The notes under the pieces were generated by a model. The model ran no database searches. It saw only the letters and a program-made list of their open reading frames with translations, and was not told where the DNA came from. DNA of 64,000 nt from JAMXLO01 sp037201625 (GTDB lineage: Bacteria > Pseudomonadota > Alphaproteobacteria > Acetobacterales > Acetobacteraceae): contig JBBCGR010000004.1 of assembly GCA_037201625.1 (NCBI GenBank), positions 1,302,001-1,366,000 of the forward strand. Direction: 5' to 3'. Of the stretch, positions 43,578 through 53,002 are shown piece by piece; the stretch's first letter is position 1, and every line of letters starts with the position of its first letter. The position numbers and the translations under genes were made by a program.

Positions 43578-43780
43578 GGCGTGTTCCTTGCGCTGAATGG
43601 TCGCGGCCACGTTGGCATGCGCGCCGCGACGGGGAAAGCGGACGCCGGACCCGCGTATCGCATATGTCTGGCCTGCTCGTGCCGCGTGTCTCGCACGCTG
43701 TTGTGGCGCGGCCATCCCCTGGTAGCAGTGGAAACCGCCCGGTAGATTCGTCTGGATCATAACGAAGGAAACGATCCGTC

Positions 43781-45082
43781 ATGTCTGCCGCCGTCTCGGC
43801 CGTGGAGGCCACAACGATGCGCCGGGTCTCCTGGCGCCTCATGCCATTCCTGCTGCTCGCGTATCTGATCTGCTACATCGACCGGGTGAATGTCGGCTTC
43901 GCCGCCTTGCAGATGAACAAGGCGGTCGGGCTCGATCCCAAGCTGTACGGGCTCGGCGCCGGCATCTTCTTCGTCGGCTACTTCATTCTGGAGGTGCCCA
44001 GCAATCTGGCGCTGGAACGATTCGGCGCGCGCACCTGGATCGCCCGCATCATGATCACCTGGGGGCTGGTCTCCGCGGCGTTCGCGCTGATCGGCGGGCC
44101 GATCTCCTTCCTCGTGCTGCGCTTCCTGCTGGGCGCGGCGGAGGCCGGGTTCTTCCCGGGCGTCATCCTCTACATCACCTACTGGTACCCCGCGCATTAC
44201 CGCGCGATCATCGTCGGCATCTTCATGGTGGCGATCCCCGTCGCCGGCCTGATCGGCTCCCCGGTGTCGGGCGCCATCCTTTATATGGACGGCCTGATGG
44301 GCCTCGGCGGCTGGCAGTGGATCTTCATCCTCGAGGCCGCGCCGGCGGTGCTGCTGGGCCTCGCCGCCTTCATCTGGCTGACCGACCGGCCGGAGCACGC
44401 GGGCTGGCTGACGCGTGAGCAGAAGCAGTGGCTGATCAGCCGGCTGGACGCCGAGAGGCAGCGCAAGCCGCGCGTCGAGCACCAGTCGGTGTGGCGGATC
44501 ATGACCAACAAGTACGTGCTGATCATGGCGCTGGTGTATTCCGGCGCGGCCGGCGCCTCCACCTCGCTCGCGCTGTGGATGCCGCAACTCGTGAAGTCGT
44601 TCGGCCTGACCAACTGGCAGACCGGCCTCGTGACGGCGGTGCCGTTCGGCCTCGCGGCGGTGTGGATGATCCTGTGGGGCCGCAACTCCGACCGCACCGG
44701 CGAGCGCGTGTGGCACAACGCCTTGCCGCTGGCGTGGATGGTGCTGGCGATGGTGGCGACGTTCGCGGCGATCGGCAGCCTGTGGGCGATGATCCCGCTG
44801 CTGACGCTGATCGCGGCCGGCACCTATGCCAGCAAGGGGCCGTTCTGGGCGCTGTGCTCGGAATGGCTCGGCCCGACCGCGGCGGCCGCGGGCCTGGCGC
44901 AGATCAATGCGCTCGGCAACCTGTCGGGCTTCGTCTTCAACTACCTGATCGGCTGGATCCAGGCGGAGACGGGCAGCTTCCCGCTCGCGCTGATGCCGAT
45001 CGCCGTCGTGGCGGTGTTCGGCACGATCGCGGTGGTGGTGATAGGCCGGCACCAGCCGCGGACGGTAGCCGTGGCGCCGTGA
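43781..45082 (+). CDS. MFS transporter, anion:cation symporter (ACS) type
   Basis: A 433-residue, 12-TM major facilitator. The N-terminal segment CYIDRVNVGFAALQMNKAVGLDPKLYGLGAG and the motif IARIMITWGLVSAAF are typical of the anion:cation symporter subfamily (tartrate, phthalate, glucarate and related organic acids). It probably imports the substrate of the adjacent dioxygenase/TPP enzymes. Terminated by a 13-bp-stem hairpin. Confidence 0.93.
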   Translation: MSAAVSAVEATTMRRVSWRLMPFLLLAYLICYIDRVNVGFAALQMNKAVGLDPKLYGLGAGIFFVGYFILEVPSNLALERFGARTWIARIMITWGLVSAAFALIGGPISFLVLRFLLGAAEAGFFPGVILYITYWYPAHYRAIIVGIFMVAIPVAGLIGSPVSGAILYMDGLMGLGGWQWIFILEAAPAVLLGLAAFIWLTDRPEHAGWLTREQKQWLISRLDAERQRKPRVEHQSVWRIMTNKYVLIMALVYSGAAGASTSLALWMPQLVKSFGLTNWQTGLVTAVPFGLAAVWMILWGRNSDRTGERVWHNALPLAWMVLAMVATFAAIGSLWAMIPLLTLIAAGTYASKGPFWALCSEWLGPTAAAAGLAQINALGNLSGFVFNYLIGWIQAETGSFPLALMPIAVVAVFGTIAVVVIGRHQPRTVAVAP

Positions 45083-45105
45083 CGCGGCTGAGCGTGGTGT
45101 GAATA

Positions 45106-45141
45106 CCGGCGTGGCGGCGACCCCGGTTGCCGCCACGCCGG
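45106..45141 (+). terminator. Terminator-like hairpin after the MFS gene
   Basis: CCGGCGTGGCGGC (45106-45118) is perfectly complementary to GCCGCCACGCCGG (45129-45141) around a 10-nt loop. The T-run is weak (GGCTTGG), so it may be partly Rho-assisted. No gene is visible from here to 45284. Confidence 0.65.
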
Positions 45142-45284
45142 GCTTGGTGCGGTGGGGCGCTGGGTGCCGTTGGCGTTTGCCCCCCACAGCCGCCGCGTCC
45201 GAACCGGCACCTGTCCCCCCGGATCGCCCGCCGCCGCCGGTATGAAATCTTGCTACCGCATGTCGGCGATGGCACCCTGACGCC

Positions 45285-45554
45285 ATGGCGAACGTGGAAA
45301 AGCTCAGTATCGCGCTGACCCCGGACATGGTGGCCGAGGTGCGCGCAGCGGTGGAGCAGGGTGACTATGGCAGCGTCAGCGAAGTGGTGCGCGAGGCATT
45401 GCGCGAGTGGCGCCTGCGCCGCCGGATAGAAGGGTTGGAGGCGAACGAACTGCGCCGCCTGGTGTGGGAGGGCATCAACAGCGGCGCAAGCCTCGATGCC
45501 GAAGAGTTACTCGCACGGCTGCGCGCCAAATTCGGTCAGCCCCCGGCCAAGTGA
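45285..45554 (+). CDS. parD: ParD-family ribbon-helix-helix antitoxin
   Basis: An 89-residue RHH protein. It begins MANVEKLSIALTPDMVAEVRAAVEQGDYGSVSEVVREALREW, the classic ParD/CopG DNA-binding half. The C-terminal helix (LDAEELLARLRAKFGQ) would bind the toxin. It would repress its own promoter and neutralise ParE. Overlaps or abuts the parE start (GTGA at 45551). Confidence 0.93.
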   Translation: MANVEKLSIALTPDMVAEVRAAVEQGDYGSVSEVVREALREWRLRRRIEGLEANELRRLVWEGINSGASLDAEELLARLRAKFGQPPAK

Positions 45555-45559
45555 CCACG

Positions 45560-45851
45560 ATGCGCCGGCTGGTGATCTCGCCACGCGCGGCTGCGGACCT
45601 GGAGGAAATCGCCGACTACATCGCCCGCGACAACCCGGGTCGGGCCGCCAGCTTCGTTGCTGAACTCGAGGCGAAGTGCCGTGCGTTGACCACCGAGCCT
45701 GAACTCAATCCCCTCCGCACAGACGTTGCGCCCAGTCTGCGGATGGCCGTGCACCGTCGCTACCGCGTTCTGTATCGCGATATGCCTGACGAGGATGGTG
45801 CGAGTTGAGCGCGTCTTGCACTGTGCGCGTAATCTGCCTCGGCTCGTCTAG
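45560..45851 (+). pseudogene. parE: ParE-family toxin with a C-terminal frameshift
   Basis: The frame from ATG 45560 (or GTG 45551) reads MRRLVISPRAAADLEEIADYIARDNPGRAASF through HRRYRVLYRDMPDEDGAS and stops at 45806-45808. The canonical ParE C-terminus continues in the next frame as VRVERVLHCARNLPRLV, ending at TAG 45849-45851. Removing one G in GATGGTG (about 45794-45800) restores a full-length toxin. The predicted product therefore lacks the last strand and probably has no toxin activity, unless this is a sequencing error. Confidence 0.85.
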
Positions 45852-46054
45852 GCTCGGAGGACGCTATATTTCACTGTTCGGCGACGTGCCGCGACGTGCA
45901 GTGCCGGGCGAGGAACGGCCGCTGCCACCGGCAGGCCGTATCGGAGTGACGTCGGTCTACTGCCGCAAGCGGCGCTGTGTGTCAGGCCAAGTTGCAGGAC
46001 AGTGCCGACCGGGCCGCGAAACCCGAGCCATGAATTGCTGGTTCCCTAGGATTT

Positions 46055-46129
<75 letters not shown>

Positions 46130-46230
46130 GGCCGAAACCCGGGCGGGTCCTATAGCCCCCAGATGCCAATCGAGGCAACAGCCCCGCCAGCGCTTCTCCC
46201 GCCGCCACCGCACATGCTAGCAACGGTCCC

Positions 46231-47505
46231 ATGAACCCAGCGCAACGGCGCGTTGCCACACCCGCACCGCCCCGACTGCGCGAGTGCCCCGACTGCGGCC
46301 AGTTCCAGGTGGTACCCGAACTGCCTCCGGCAACCCGCGCCCAATGCCTGCGCTGCGACGCCGTCCTGCGCCACACCCATTCCGATCCGCTATGGACGCC
46401 GCTCGCCCTCAACGTCACGGCCCTGCTGCTGTTCCTGATCGCCGCCGGCTCGACCCTCATGCTGGTGAGCACCGCCGGCCAGGTCCACATCGCCGACATG
46501 TTCAGCGGACCGATCGGCCTCGACCGCCACGGCATGTGGGAACTCGCCGCCGTCGTGCTGTTCACCACCATCGCCGCGCCCGCGATCAAGCTCTGCTGCA
46601 TGCTCTACGTCCTGATCGGACTGCGCACGGCGCGCCCGCCGGCCAACATCCGCACCGTGTTCGCCTGGGTCGAGCACCTGCGTCCCTGGTCGATGATCGA
46701 GGTCTATCTGCTGGGCGTCTTCGTCGCCTATGTGAAGCTCGGCGACCTGGTCTATATCCAGGTGGGCGTCGCGCTGTATGCGCTGGGGGCGCTGCTGCTC
46801 ACCATGATCGCCGCCGATGCCATGCTGGATGCCCAGTTCGTGTGGGAGGAGATGGAGCGCCGCGGCGTCGCCCGTCTGCCGGTCGAGCACGTGTCGGTCA
46901 CCGCCGCCCGCTCGGCGAACCGGATGATCGGCTGCGACACCTGCGGCCTCGTCTCGCACCCCACCGCGAACTGCCCGCGCTGCGGCTTCCGCCTGCATGA
47001 CCGCAAGCCCGACAGCCTCGTGCGCACCTGGGCGCTGGGCGCGGCGGCGGCGATCCTGTACGTGCCGGCCAATATCTATCCGGTGCTGACCGTGGTGCAG
47101 CTTGGCGCCGGGCAGCCGAGCACCATCCTGGGCGGCGTGCGCGAACTGCTCACCGGCGGGCAATGGCCGCTCGCGGCCCTGGTGTTCTTCGCATCGGTGA
47201 TGGTGCCGGTGCTGAAACTGGTCGGCCTCACCGTCCTGCTCACCAGCACCCAGCAGCGGCGCGTGGGCCGCCTGCGCGACCGCACCAGGCTCTATCGCAT
47301 CGTCGATGCGATCGGCCGCTGGTCGATGATCGACATCTTCATGGCCTCGCTGCTGGTGGCGCTGGTGCAGTTCGGCGCCCTGGTCACGATCGATCCCGGG
47401 ACCGGCGCGATCGCCTTCGCCGGCGTCGTGATCCTGACCATGTTCGCCGCGCGCACCTTCGACCCGCGCCTGATGTGGGACGCCGCGGCGGCACGCGCAC
47501 GATGA
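46231..47505 (+). CDS. pqiA: Paraquat-inducible protein A (PqiA)
   Basis: A 424-residue inner-membrane protein made of two PqiA modules. Each module has a zinc-ribbon (CPDCGQ...CLRCD near residue 20; CDTCGL...CPRCGF near residue 230) followed by four hydrophobic segments. In E. coli PqiA works with PqiB/PqiC in envelope lipid transport and membrane-stress tolerance. Overlaps pqiB by four bases (ATGA). Confidence 0.94.
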   Translation: MNPAQRRVATPAPPRLRECPDCGQFQVVPELPPATRAQCLRCDAVLRHTHSDPLWTPLALNVTALLLFLIAAGSTLMLVSTAGQVHIADMFSGPIGLDRHGMWELAAVVLFTTIAAPAIKLCCMLYVLIGLRTARPPANIRTVFAWVEHLRPWSMIEVYLLGVFVAYVKLGDLVYIQVGVALYALGALLLTMIAADAMLDAQFVWEEMERRGVARLPVEHVSVTAARSANRMIGCDTCGLVSHPTANCPRCGFRLHDRKPDSLVRTWALGAAAAILYVPANIYPVLTVVQLGAGQPSTILGGVRELLTGGQWPLAALVFFASVMVPVLKLVGLTVLLTSTQQRRVGRLRDRTRLYRIVDAIGRWSMIDIFMASLLVALVQFGALVTIDPGTGAIAFAGVVILTMFAARTFDPRLMWDAAAARAR

Positions 47506-49199
47506 GCGACGCGCCGGAGGAATTCCATCCCGTCGCCGCGGTGCACGCGCGTCTCGGCAGGCGCTGGCGGTTCTCGCTGATCTGGGCCATCCCGATCGTC
47601 ACCGCGGCGATCGGCGGCTGGCTCGCCTGGGACACGCTGTCGCATCGCGGGCCGCGCATCACCATCACCTTCCGCAGTGCGGAGGGCCTCCAGGCCGGTC
47701 AGTCGCACGTGCGCTACAAGGCGGTGGACATGGGCCTGGTCGAGACCATCGCGCTGACGCCGGACCTGCAGAAGGTCGCGGTGACCGTGCGGATGACCAG
47801 TGCCGCCGAGACCCTGCTGACCCAGCATGCGAAGTTCTGGGTGGTGAAGCCGCGCTTCTTCGCCGGTGCAGTGTCGGGGCTCGAGACGCTGGTCTCCGGC
47901 TCCTATATCGGCCTCCAGGTGGCAGAGGCGGGCGGCGAGGCCAAACGCGAGTTCACCGGCTTCGAGGATCCGCCGGTGCTGGAATCCAACGAGCCCGGCC
48001 ACACATTCCTGCTGCAATCAGCCCGTATCGGCAACATCAACCTCGGCTCGCCGGTCTATTTCCGCGACCTCACGGTGGGCGAGGTGCTCGGCTGGGACAT
48101 CGCCGACATGGCCGAGAGCGTCACGCTGCACGTCTTCGTCCGCGCGCCGTACGACCGCTACGTGCATGACGGCACCCGGTTCTGGAACGCGTCCGGCGCC
48201 TCGATCAAGCTCGGCGCCAACGGCATCGAACTGCAACTCGAATCGCTGCGCGCGCTGGTGCTCGGCGGCATCGCCTTCGATACCCCGGTCGAGGCCCGCG
48301 AATCGCCGATCAGCGCCGAGAGCCGCCGCTTCCCGCTCTACGCCAGCAAGGAGACCGCCGATGCGGCCTCCTACGAGCAGCGCGTGCCCATGCTGGCGCA
48401 TTTCGGCGGATCGGTCGCGGGCCTCTCCACCGGCGCGCCGGTGCTGCTGCGCGGCATCCGCATCGGCGAGGTGCTGGCCGTGTCCCTGCAATACGATCCG
48501 AAGGCGGACAACGTGGTGGTGGCGGTGCAGTTCGACGTGGAACCGCAGCGCATCGCGCAGTGGCAGCACCGGCCGCAGACCGACCGGTTCGAGGCGCTGC
48601 GCGACCTCGTGCGGCGCGGCCTGCGCGTCCGCCTCGACAGCGCCAGCCTGATCACCGGCCAGAAGCAGCTTGCCATCGACCTGTATCCGGATGCCCCGGT
48701 GGGCGAGTTGCAGGTGGAGAATGGCCGGCTGCTGATCCCCGCCCTGTCCGCCGGGTCGGACGATGTCATGAGTGCCGCGGGCGCGATCCTGGCCAAGCTG
48801 AACGCGGTGCCGTTCGAGCAGATCGGCAACAACCTCAACGACACGTTGAAGGGCGTCAGCAACCTGGCCAACGGCGAGCAGCTTCGCCAGTCGCTGGCCT
48901 CCTTGCAGGGCACGCTGGCCGGCGTGCAGGACCTGGTGAAGCGGGTGAATGCCGGCGTGGATCCGATGCTGCAGCGCCTGCCGGCGGTGGCCGCCGGGCT
49001 GGAGGACAGCGTCCGCCGCGCGAACCGGCTGATCGGGTCGCTCGACACCGGCTACGGCGGCAATTCCACCTTCAACCGCGATCTCGCGCGGATGATGCTG
49101 CAACTCACCGACACCGCGCGGTCGCTGCGCGTGCTGGCGGACCTGCTGACGCGGCATCCCGAGGCGCTGATCCGCGGACGCGCGGACCAGGGGCCATAG
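47502..49199 (+). CDS. pqiB: Paraquat-inducible protein B (PqiB), MCE protein
   Basis: A 565-residue protein with one N-terminal transmembrane helix (FSLIWAIPIVTAAIGGWLAW) and three MCE domains, recognisable by RITITFRSAEGLQAGQSHVRYKAVDMG, GNINLGSPVYFRDLTVGEVLGWD and GLSTGAPVLLRGIRIGEVLAV. A C-terminal helical needle region follows (TLKGVSNLANGEQLRQSLASLQ). It should hexamerise into the syringe-shaped lipid conduit across the periplasm. Confidence 0.95.
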   Translation: MSDAPEEFHPVAAVHARLGRRWRFSLIWAIPIVTAAIGGWLAWDTLSHRGPRITITFRSAEGLQAGQSHVRYKAVDMGLVETIALTPDLQKVAVTVRMTSAAETLLTQHAKFWVVKPRFFAGAVSGLETLVSGSYIGLQVAEAGGEAKREFTGFEDPPVLESNEPGHTFLLQSARIGNINLGSPVYFRDLTVGEVLGWDIADMAESVTLHVFVRAPYDRYVHDGTRFWNASGASIKLGANGIELQLESLRALVLGGIAFDTPVEARESPISAESRRFPLYASKETADAASYEQRVPMLAHFGGSVAGLSTGAPVLLRGIRIGEVLAVSLQYDPKADNVVVAVQFDVEPQRIAQWQHRPQTDRFEALRDLVRRGLRVRLDSASLITGQKQLAIDLYPDAPVGELQVENGRLLIPALSAGSDDVMSAAGAILAKLNAVPFEQIGNNLNDTLKGVSNLANGEQLRQSLASLQGTLAGVQDLVKRVNAGVDPMLQRLPAVAAGLEDSVRRANRLIGSLDTGYGGNSTFNRDLARMMLQLTDTARSLRVLADLLTRHPEALIRGRADQGP

Positions 49200-49216
49200 C
49201 ATCCAGAGGCCATAGC

Positions 49217-49798
49217 ATGCCGTCACGCCGCGTCGTCCTCGCCTTGATCGCCCCCCTGGTCGCCCCCCTGGTCGCCGCCCTGCCGACGGGCTGCGCCTCG
49301 CCCAACCCGACGCTGTTCACGCTGGCGGTCGTGCCGGGAACCCCCCGGGCCGGCGCTCCGCGGGTGATCGAACTGCGCAGCATCGCCCTGGCGCGCTACC
49401 TGGAGCGGTCGCAGATCGTGCGCTCGTCGGAGGATTTCCGCCTCGACGTGAGCGGCAACGACTGGTGGGGCGAGCCGCTCGACGCGATGCTGGGACGGGT
49501 GCTGGTGCAGGAACTGACCGACCGGCTGCCCGGCAGCACCGTGTTCCCCGAGAACGGCGCGATCTCGGCCACGCCCGATGCGACCGTCGGGGTCAACATC
49601 CAGCGCCTCGATGCCGATCGCACCGGCGCGGTGGTGCTGGTGGCGCAGATCGCCATCAGCGGCCGGCGCACGGCGACGCGCAGCGTGCGGCTGACCGTGA
49701 TGCCGGAGGCGCCCGGCACGCCCGGCCTGGTGGGGGCGATGAATGCCGCGACCGCCCAGCTTGCCGACACGATCGCCGGCATGCTGGCAGGCTCCTGA
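49217..49798 (+). CDS. pqiC: PqiC outer-membrane lipoprotein (ABC-type transport auxiliary family)
   Basis: A 193-residue lipoprotein. The signal peptide ends with the lipobox LPTGC. The mature part LFTLAVVPGTPR, ARYLERSQIVRSSEDFRLDVSGNDWWGEPL and MLGRVLVQELTDRLPGSTVF is characteristic of PqiC/YmbA (DUF330). It docks PqiB at the outer membrane and completes pqiABC. Confidence 0.93.
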   Translation: MPSRRVVLALIAPLVAPLVAALPTGCASPNPTLFTLAVVPGTPRAGAPRVIELRSIALARYLERSQIVRSSEDFRLDVSGNDWWGEPLDAMLGRVLVQELTDRLPGSTVFPENGAISATPDATVGVNIQRLDADRTGAVVLVAQIAISGRRTATRSVRLTVMPEAPGTPGLVGAMNAATAQLADTIAGMLAGS

Positions 49799-49837
49799 CC
49801 GGCCGCTGGGCCGGCCCCTGGATCGGCCGCTGGACTG

Positions 49838-50797
49838 TCAGGCTGCGGCGCGCAGCCGGTTCAGTTCCTCACCGAGGAACGCCGCGATGGCCCCGGGCCC
49901 CGAGCGGACGGTGCCCGTCAGGCCGGCCCGCGCCTCGGCGTCCGGGTTGTAGTTGGTGTTGGTGTTCACGTCGTAGACCAGGGTGCGGCCCTCGGAGTCG
50001 GTGATGAACTCGATGCCGGCCACCTCGATGCCGGCGGCTGCCAGGAAGCGCTCGAGGCGCGCCCGCAGCGCATCGGGGATGCCGGCCACGATAGTGAACT
50101 TCTCGCGCGGCGCCTCGCCCACCGGGCAGTTGGCGTCGCCGACGGCACAGGCATCGGCCGGGCAGAGTTCGAAGCCGTCGCTGGTGTCCACCTCCACCGC
50201 ATAGAGGAAGCGGCCGCCGACGAACTCGGCGCGGGTGATGAACGGGCGTGGTGCGCGCACGTATTCCTGCAGCAGATCGAGCCCATCGACCGGCGCTTCG
50301 TAGCCCGGGCCCGCGACATGCTCGGCCAGGGCATCGGCGCTGGTGAAGAGTTGGACCCCGAGGCCCTTGCCGCCGCGGTTGGGCTTCAGGATGACGGGCT
50401 GTCCCGCGAAGTGGCGCCGTGCCGCCGCGAGGAGGTTCTGGCGGCCGGCGACGAGGACGGTACGCGGGGTGGCGATGCCGTTGGTTTCCAGCGCGGCATA
50501 CTGGCGGGCCTTGCTGATCTCGAGGTCCAGCGCCGATGGGCCGTTCACGACCCGGCGGCCCCAGCGGGTGAGCCAGGCCAGCACCGCGGCGGTGAGTTCG
50601 GCCGAATAACGATGGTCCCGCGTGTGCGAGGACGCGCTCATGCGATTATAGAACACGCCCTCGGGCGGCGGCGCGGCCAGGTCGAAGGTGCCGGCGTCGA
50701 GGAACCATTCGGTCCAGGGCAGGCGCTGCTGGTCGAACGCCTGGGCAAGCGGCGGCAGCCAGGCGGAATTCTCGTGCAGGATATGGATGCGGCGCAT
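49838..50797 (-). CDS. ATP-grasp ligase (RimK-like)
   Basis: A 319-residue protein. The ATP-grasp pattern is visible: SALDLEISKARQYAALETNGIATPRTVLV, then VILKPNRGGKGLGVQLF (phosphate loop/lysine), DLLQEYVRAPRPFITRAEFVGG, and the metal-binding end LVYDVNTNTNYN. This is the RimK/alpha-aminoadipate ligase group, which adds amino acids to carboxyl groups of peptides or proteins; the substrate is unknown. Divergent from the chaperone-kinase cassette with a 210-bp gap. Confidence 0.85.
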   Translation of the reverse strand: MRRIHILHENSAWLPPLAQAFDQQRLPWTEWFLDAGTFDLAAPPPEGVFYNRMSASSHTRDHRYSAELTAAVLAWLTRWGRRVVNGPSALDLEISKARQYAALETNGIATPRTVLVAGRQNLLAAARRHFAGQPVILKPNRGGKGLGVQLFTSADALAEHVAGPGYEAPVDGLDLLQEYVRAPRPFITRAEFVGGRFLYAVEVDTSDGFELCPADACAVGDANCPVGEAPREKFTIVAGIPDALRARLERFLAAAGIEVAGIEFITDSEGRTLVYDVNTNTNYNPDAEARAGLTGTVRSGPGAIAAFLGEELNRLRAAA

Positions 50798-51007
50798 GGC
50801 GTAAGCCTCCGAAATCGAGGCAATGGAGAAGGCTTTGCTCGAAGCAGCGCAAGAGGGCGAGCAGATCAAGAAAATCGAACCCTCTTCGTGATCAACGAGA
50901 GACGTTATTTCCCTTTCCTGCCGCTGGCGGAGACCGATTCGAGTGCCCGCTTCCCGCTTGCCCAGCTTCCGGTCGGCGTGGTTCACTTTCCGCGATACGG
51001 AGGTGGA

Positions 51008-51454
51008 ATGTCCGACGCCGATCCGCTGGGAACGCTGCTGCGTGCCCTGGGCCCCGCCAGCGCAGGTGTCGAGGCCGTGGTCGAGCGCGCACCCAACCGG
51101 TGGGCCATCCTGCTCGCAAACGGCGGGGAACTGACCGCCGAGCACGACCCCGCAGCCGGTGCGATCGGCCTCATGCTGCCCGTTGCGGTGCCGGCCCTGT
51201 CGGATCGCTTGCGGGTCTACGAGGCGGCCCTGCTGTACAACGGCCTGTGGCGCGAAACCGCCGGCCTGCGGCTCGCCATGGCCGGGGAGAGCGGGACCAT
51301 CACCGTCGGCCTCGAACTCCCCGCCGCGGCGCTCGACCTGCCGACGCTGCAGGACGCGCTGACCCTGCTCGCCGGTCGCGCCGAGACCTGGCGCGAGGTG
51401 ATCGGCGCCGGCCATGGCTCCGAACACCCGCCGGAAACCCGGATCCACGGCTGA
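51008..51454 (+). CDS. Type III secretion CesT-family chaperone (first of a pair)
   Basis: A 148-residue acidic protein with the CesT/SycE-like layout: an N-terminal helix, a beta-sheet (VVERAPNRWAILLANGGELTAEHDP), a helix with LRVYEAALLYNGL, another sheet (GLRLAMAGESGTITVGLELP) and a final amphipathic helix ending AETWREVIG. The protein at 53003 is a paralogue of the same length, alignable through AEHDPAAG/IEHEPAAG. It presumably keeps the adjacent kinase secretion-competent. GGAGG precedes ATG 51008. A T6SS EagR chaperone was considered but fits less well. Confidence 0.72.
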   Translation: MSDADPLGTLLRALGPASAGVEAVVERAPNRWAILLANGGELTAEHDPAAGAIGLMLPVAVPALSDRLRVYEAALLYNGLWRETAGLRLAMAGESGTITVGLELPAAALDLPTLQDALTLLAGRAETWREVIGAGHGSEHPPETRIHG

Positions 51455-51471
51455 CGGCCTGAGGGCAGACC

Positions 51472-53001
51472 ATGTCGGACCGCATCGCTTCGCTCCGCCT
51501 CGACCGCACCACCACGCCGGAACAACTCCAGGCCTTCCTTGCGAACGGCAACGCGGACGCCAAGGTCCGCGCCGAGAAGAACGGCGACGGCTCGGTCACC
51601 CTGTTCACCACCGATCGCGCCACCGGCTGGTGGGGCCAGTTGACCGGCTTCTCCCGGGAACGCGAGACGGCCCGCGCGGCGCTGAGCCTCTGGTTCCGCT
51701 CCCAGGTCGGGCCCGAGGTGTCGCCGGAAGCGAAGCAGGTGCTCAACAGCCGGATCGGCGCCGGCAAGGTGGATGTCACCGCCGTCAGCCGCCTCGCCGG
51801 CGGCGTGCGCGAACTGGTGGGGCAGCCGAACGCACCGCTGCCGCAGCCGGTGCCGCCGCCGCCGGAGCCGCTCCCGCCGCGCCATGAGGTGCCGCGCGAA
51901 ACACGCGACGGCCCCATCCGAACCTCATCGGTGCTGACGCTCGGTGGCGAGGAGTACCGCGTCGGCGACGAATTGGGCCGCGGCGGCCAGGGCATCGTCT
52001 ACCAGGGCGTGAGTGGGACCGGTGAGAATGTCGCGATCAAGGTCGCGAACCGAGGCATCCCGTCTGAGGTGCTGGAGCGCGAACTGAACGCCCACCAGCG
52101 GGCCGTGGGGGATGGGCGCGACGTCAGCCATATCGTCGGTCTGAAGGGCGCCACCACCGGCCCCGACGGGAAGATCCAGGCGCTCGTGATCGAGCACATG
52201 CAGGGCGGCGACGCGACCAATCTTCTCGCTCGGCTCGCGACCTATGAGAGCGAGGGGAAAATCAACGCCGAGGACGCGCGGCTGATCCGGCTCACCGTGG
52301 CACAGGATATGGCCACCGGCCTGCGGCAGTTGCACGAGGTCGGTGGGCTGCTCCACTCCGACGTGAAGCCGGACAACTTCCTGGTCAGCGGTGACGGCGT
52401 GGTGAAGATCTCGGACTTCGGGACGGTGCAGCCGGAGGAGGAGATGCGTGGCCAGGGGCTGGCCGGCGTCGCATCGACATTCAAATACATGTCGCCCGAA
52501 ATGCTGCACGGCGCTGTGCGGGTTCTGGAACTCAACAGCGAAATCGAGCGGCTGAAGTCGCGGGCCAAGGATGAACGTTACGCGAAGGAATCGCTGATCA
52601 ACCTCGCGCAGTGCGAGAAGCTGCAGAACGAGATCGATACGACAGCGGTCGACTGCAAGGCCGACATCTTCGCCCTCGGCCTCAACCTCGCCTTCACCTT
52701 CGAGGGCACCAACCTGGGCATCGTGAGCAATGCCTCGGCCGAGCTCGGGGCACTCGGCACGGGCAGCGAGGCGGAGCGTGAAGCGGTGCTGCGCGCCCTC
52801 GGCATCACCAGCGACAGCACGGAGCACACGCTGATCCGCGCGATGCTCTCCGGCAACCCCGAGGACCGGCCGACGGCGCGGGAGGTTCTCGAGTCGCCGC
52901 TGTTCGACGATCCGCGGATCGGCTCGAAGGAAACGCGCAAGCTTCTCCTCGACGTGGCCCAGGGCAGCCTCGGCGATCCACCGGACGGCGAGCGCCATTA
53001 G
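51472..53001 (+). CDS. Serine/threonine kinase, candidate secreted effector
   Basis: A 509-residue protein. The N-terminal roughly 120-residue region of unknown fold is followed by a Pro-rich linker (about 121-142). The kinase domain (about 160-480) has a P-loop LGRGGQGIVYQG (168-179), Lys190, the catalytic loop HSDVKPDN (295-302), DFG (315-317), SPE (341-343) and Arg466. HSD in place of HRD makes it a non-RD kinase, and a long charged, probably coiled-coil insert follows the SPE. It is flanked 17 bp upstream and 1 bp downstream by paralogous CesT-type chaperones, so it is probably a secreted effector that acts in another cell. No signal peptide, membrane segment or extracellular sensor domain is seen. 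It could instead be a cytoplasmic regulator. Confidence 0.8.
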   Translation: MSDRIASLRLDRTTTPEQLQAFLANGNADAKVRAEKNGDGSVTLFTTDRATGWWGQLTGFSRERETARAALSLWFRSQVGPEVSPEAKQVLNSRIGAGKVDVTAVSRLAGGVRELVGQPNAPLPQPVPPPPEPLPPRHEVPRETRDGPIRTSSVLTLGGEEYRVGDELGRGGQGIVYQGVSGTGENVAIKVANRGIPSEVLERELNAHQRAVGDGRDVSHIVGLKGATTGPDGKIQALVIEHMQGGDATNLLARLATYESEGKINAEDARLIRLTVAQDMATGLRQLHEVGGLLHSDVKPDNFLVSGDGVVKISDFGTVQPEEEMRGQGLAGVASTFKYMSPEMLHGAVRVLELNSEIERLKSRAKDERYAKESLINLAQCEKLQNEIDTTAVDCKADIFALGLNLAFTFEGTNLGIVSNASAELGALGTGSEAEREAVLRALGITSDSTEHTLIRAMLSGNPEDRPTAREVLESPLFDDPRIGSKETRKLLLDVAQGSLGDPPDGERH

Positions 53002-53002
53002 G

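Noticed and set aside
51008..51454. EagR (DUF1795) type VI chaperone instead of CesT
   Set aside because: Length is similar, but the EagR N-terminal pattern is absent and the helix-sheet-helix-sheet-helix order with a terminal amphipathic helix fits CesT better; kept as an alternative.
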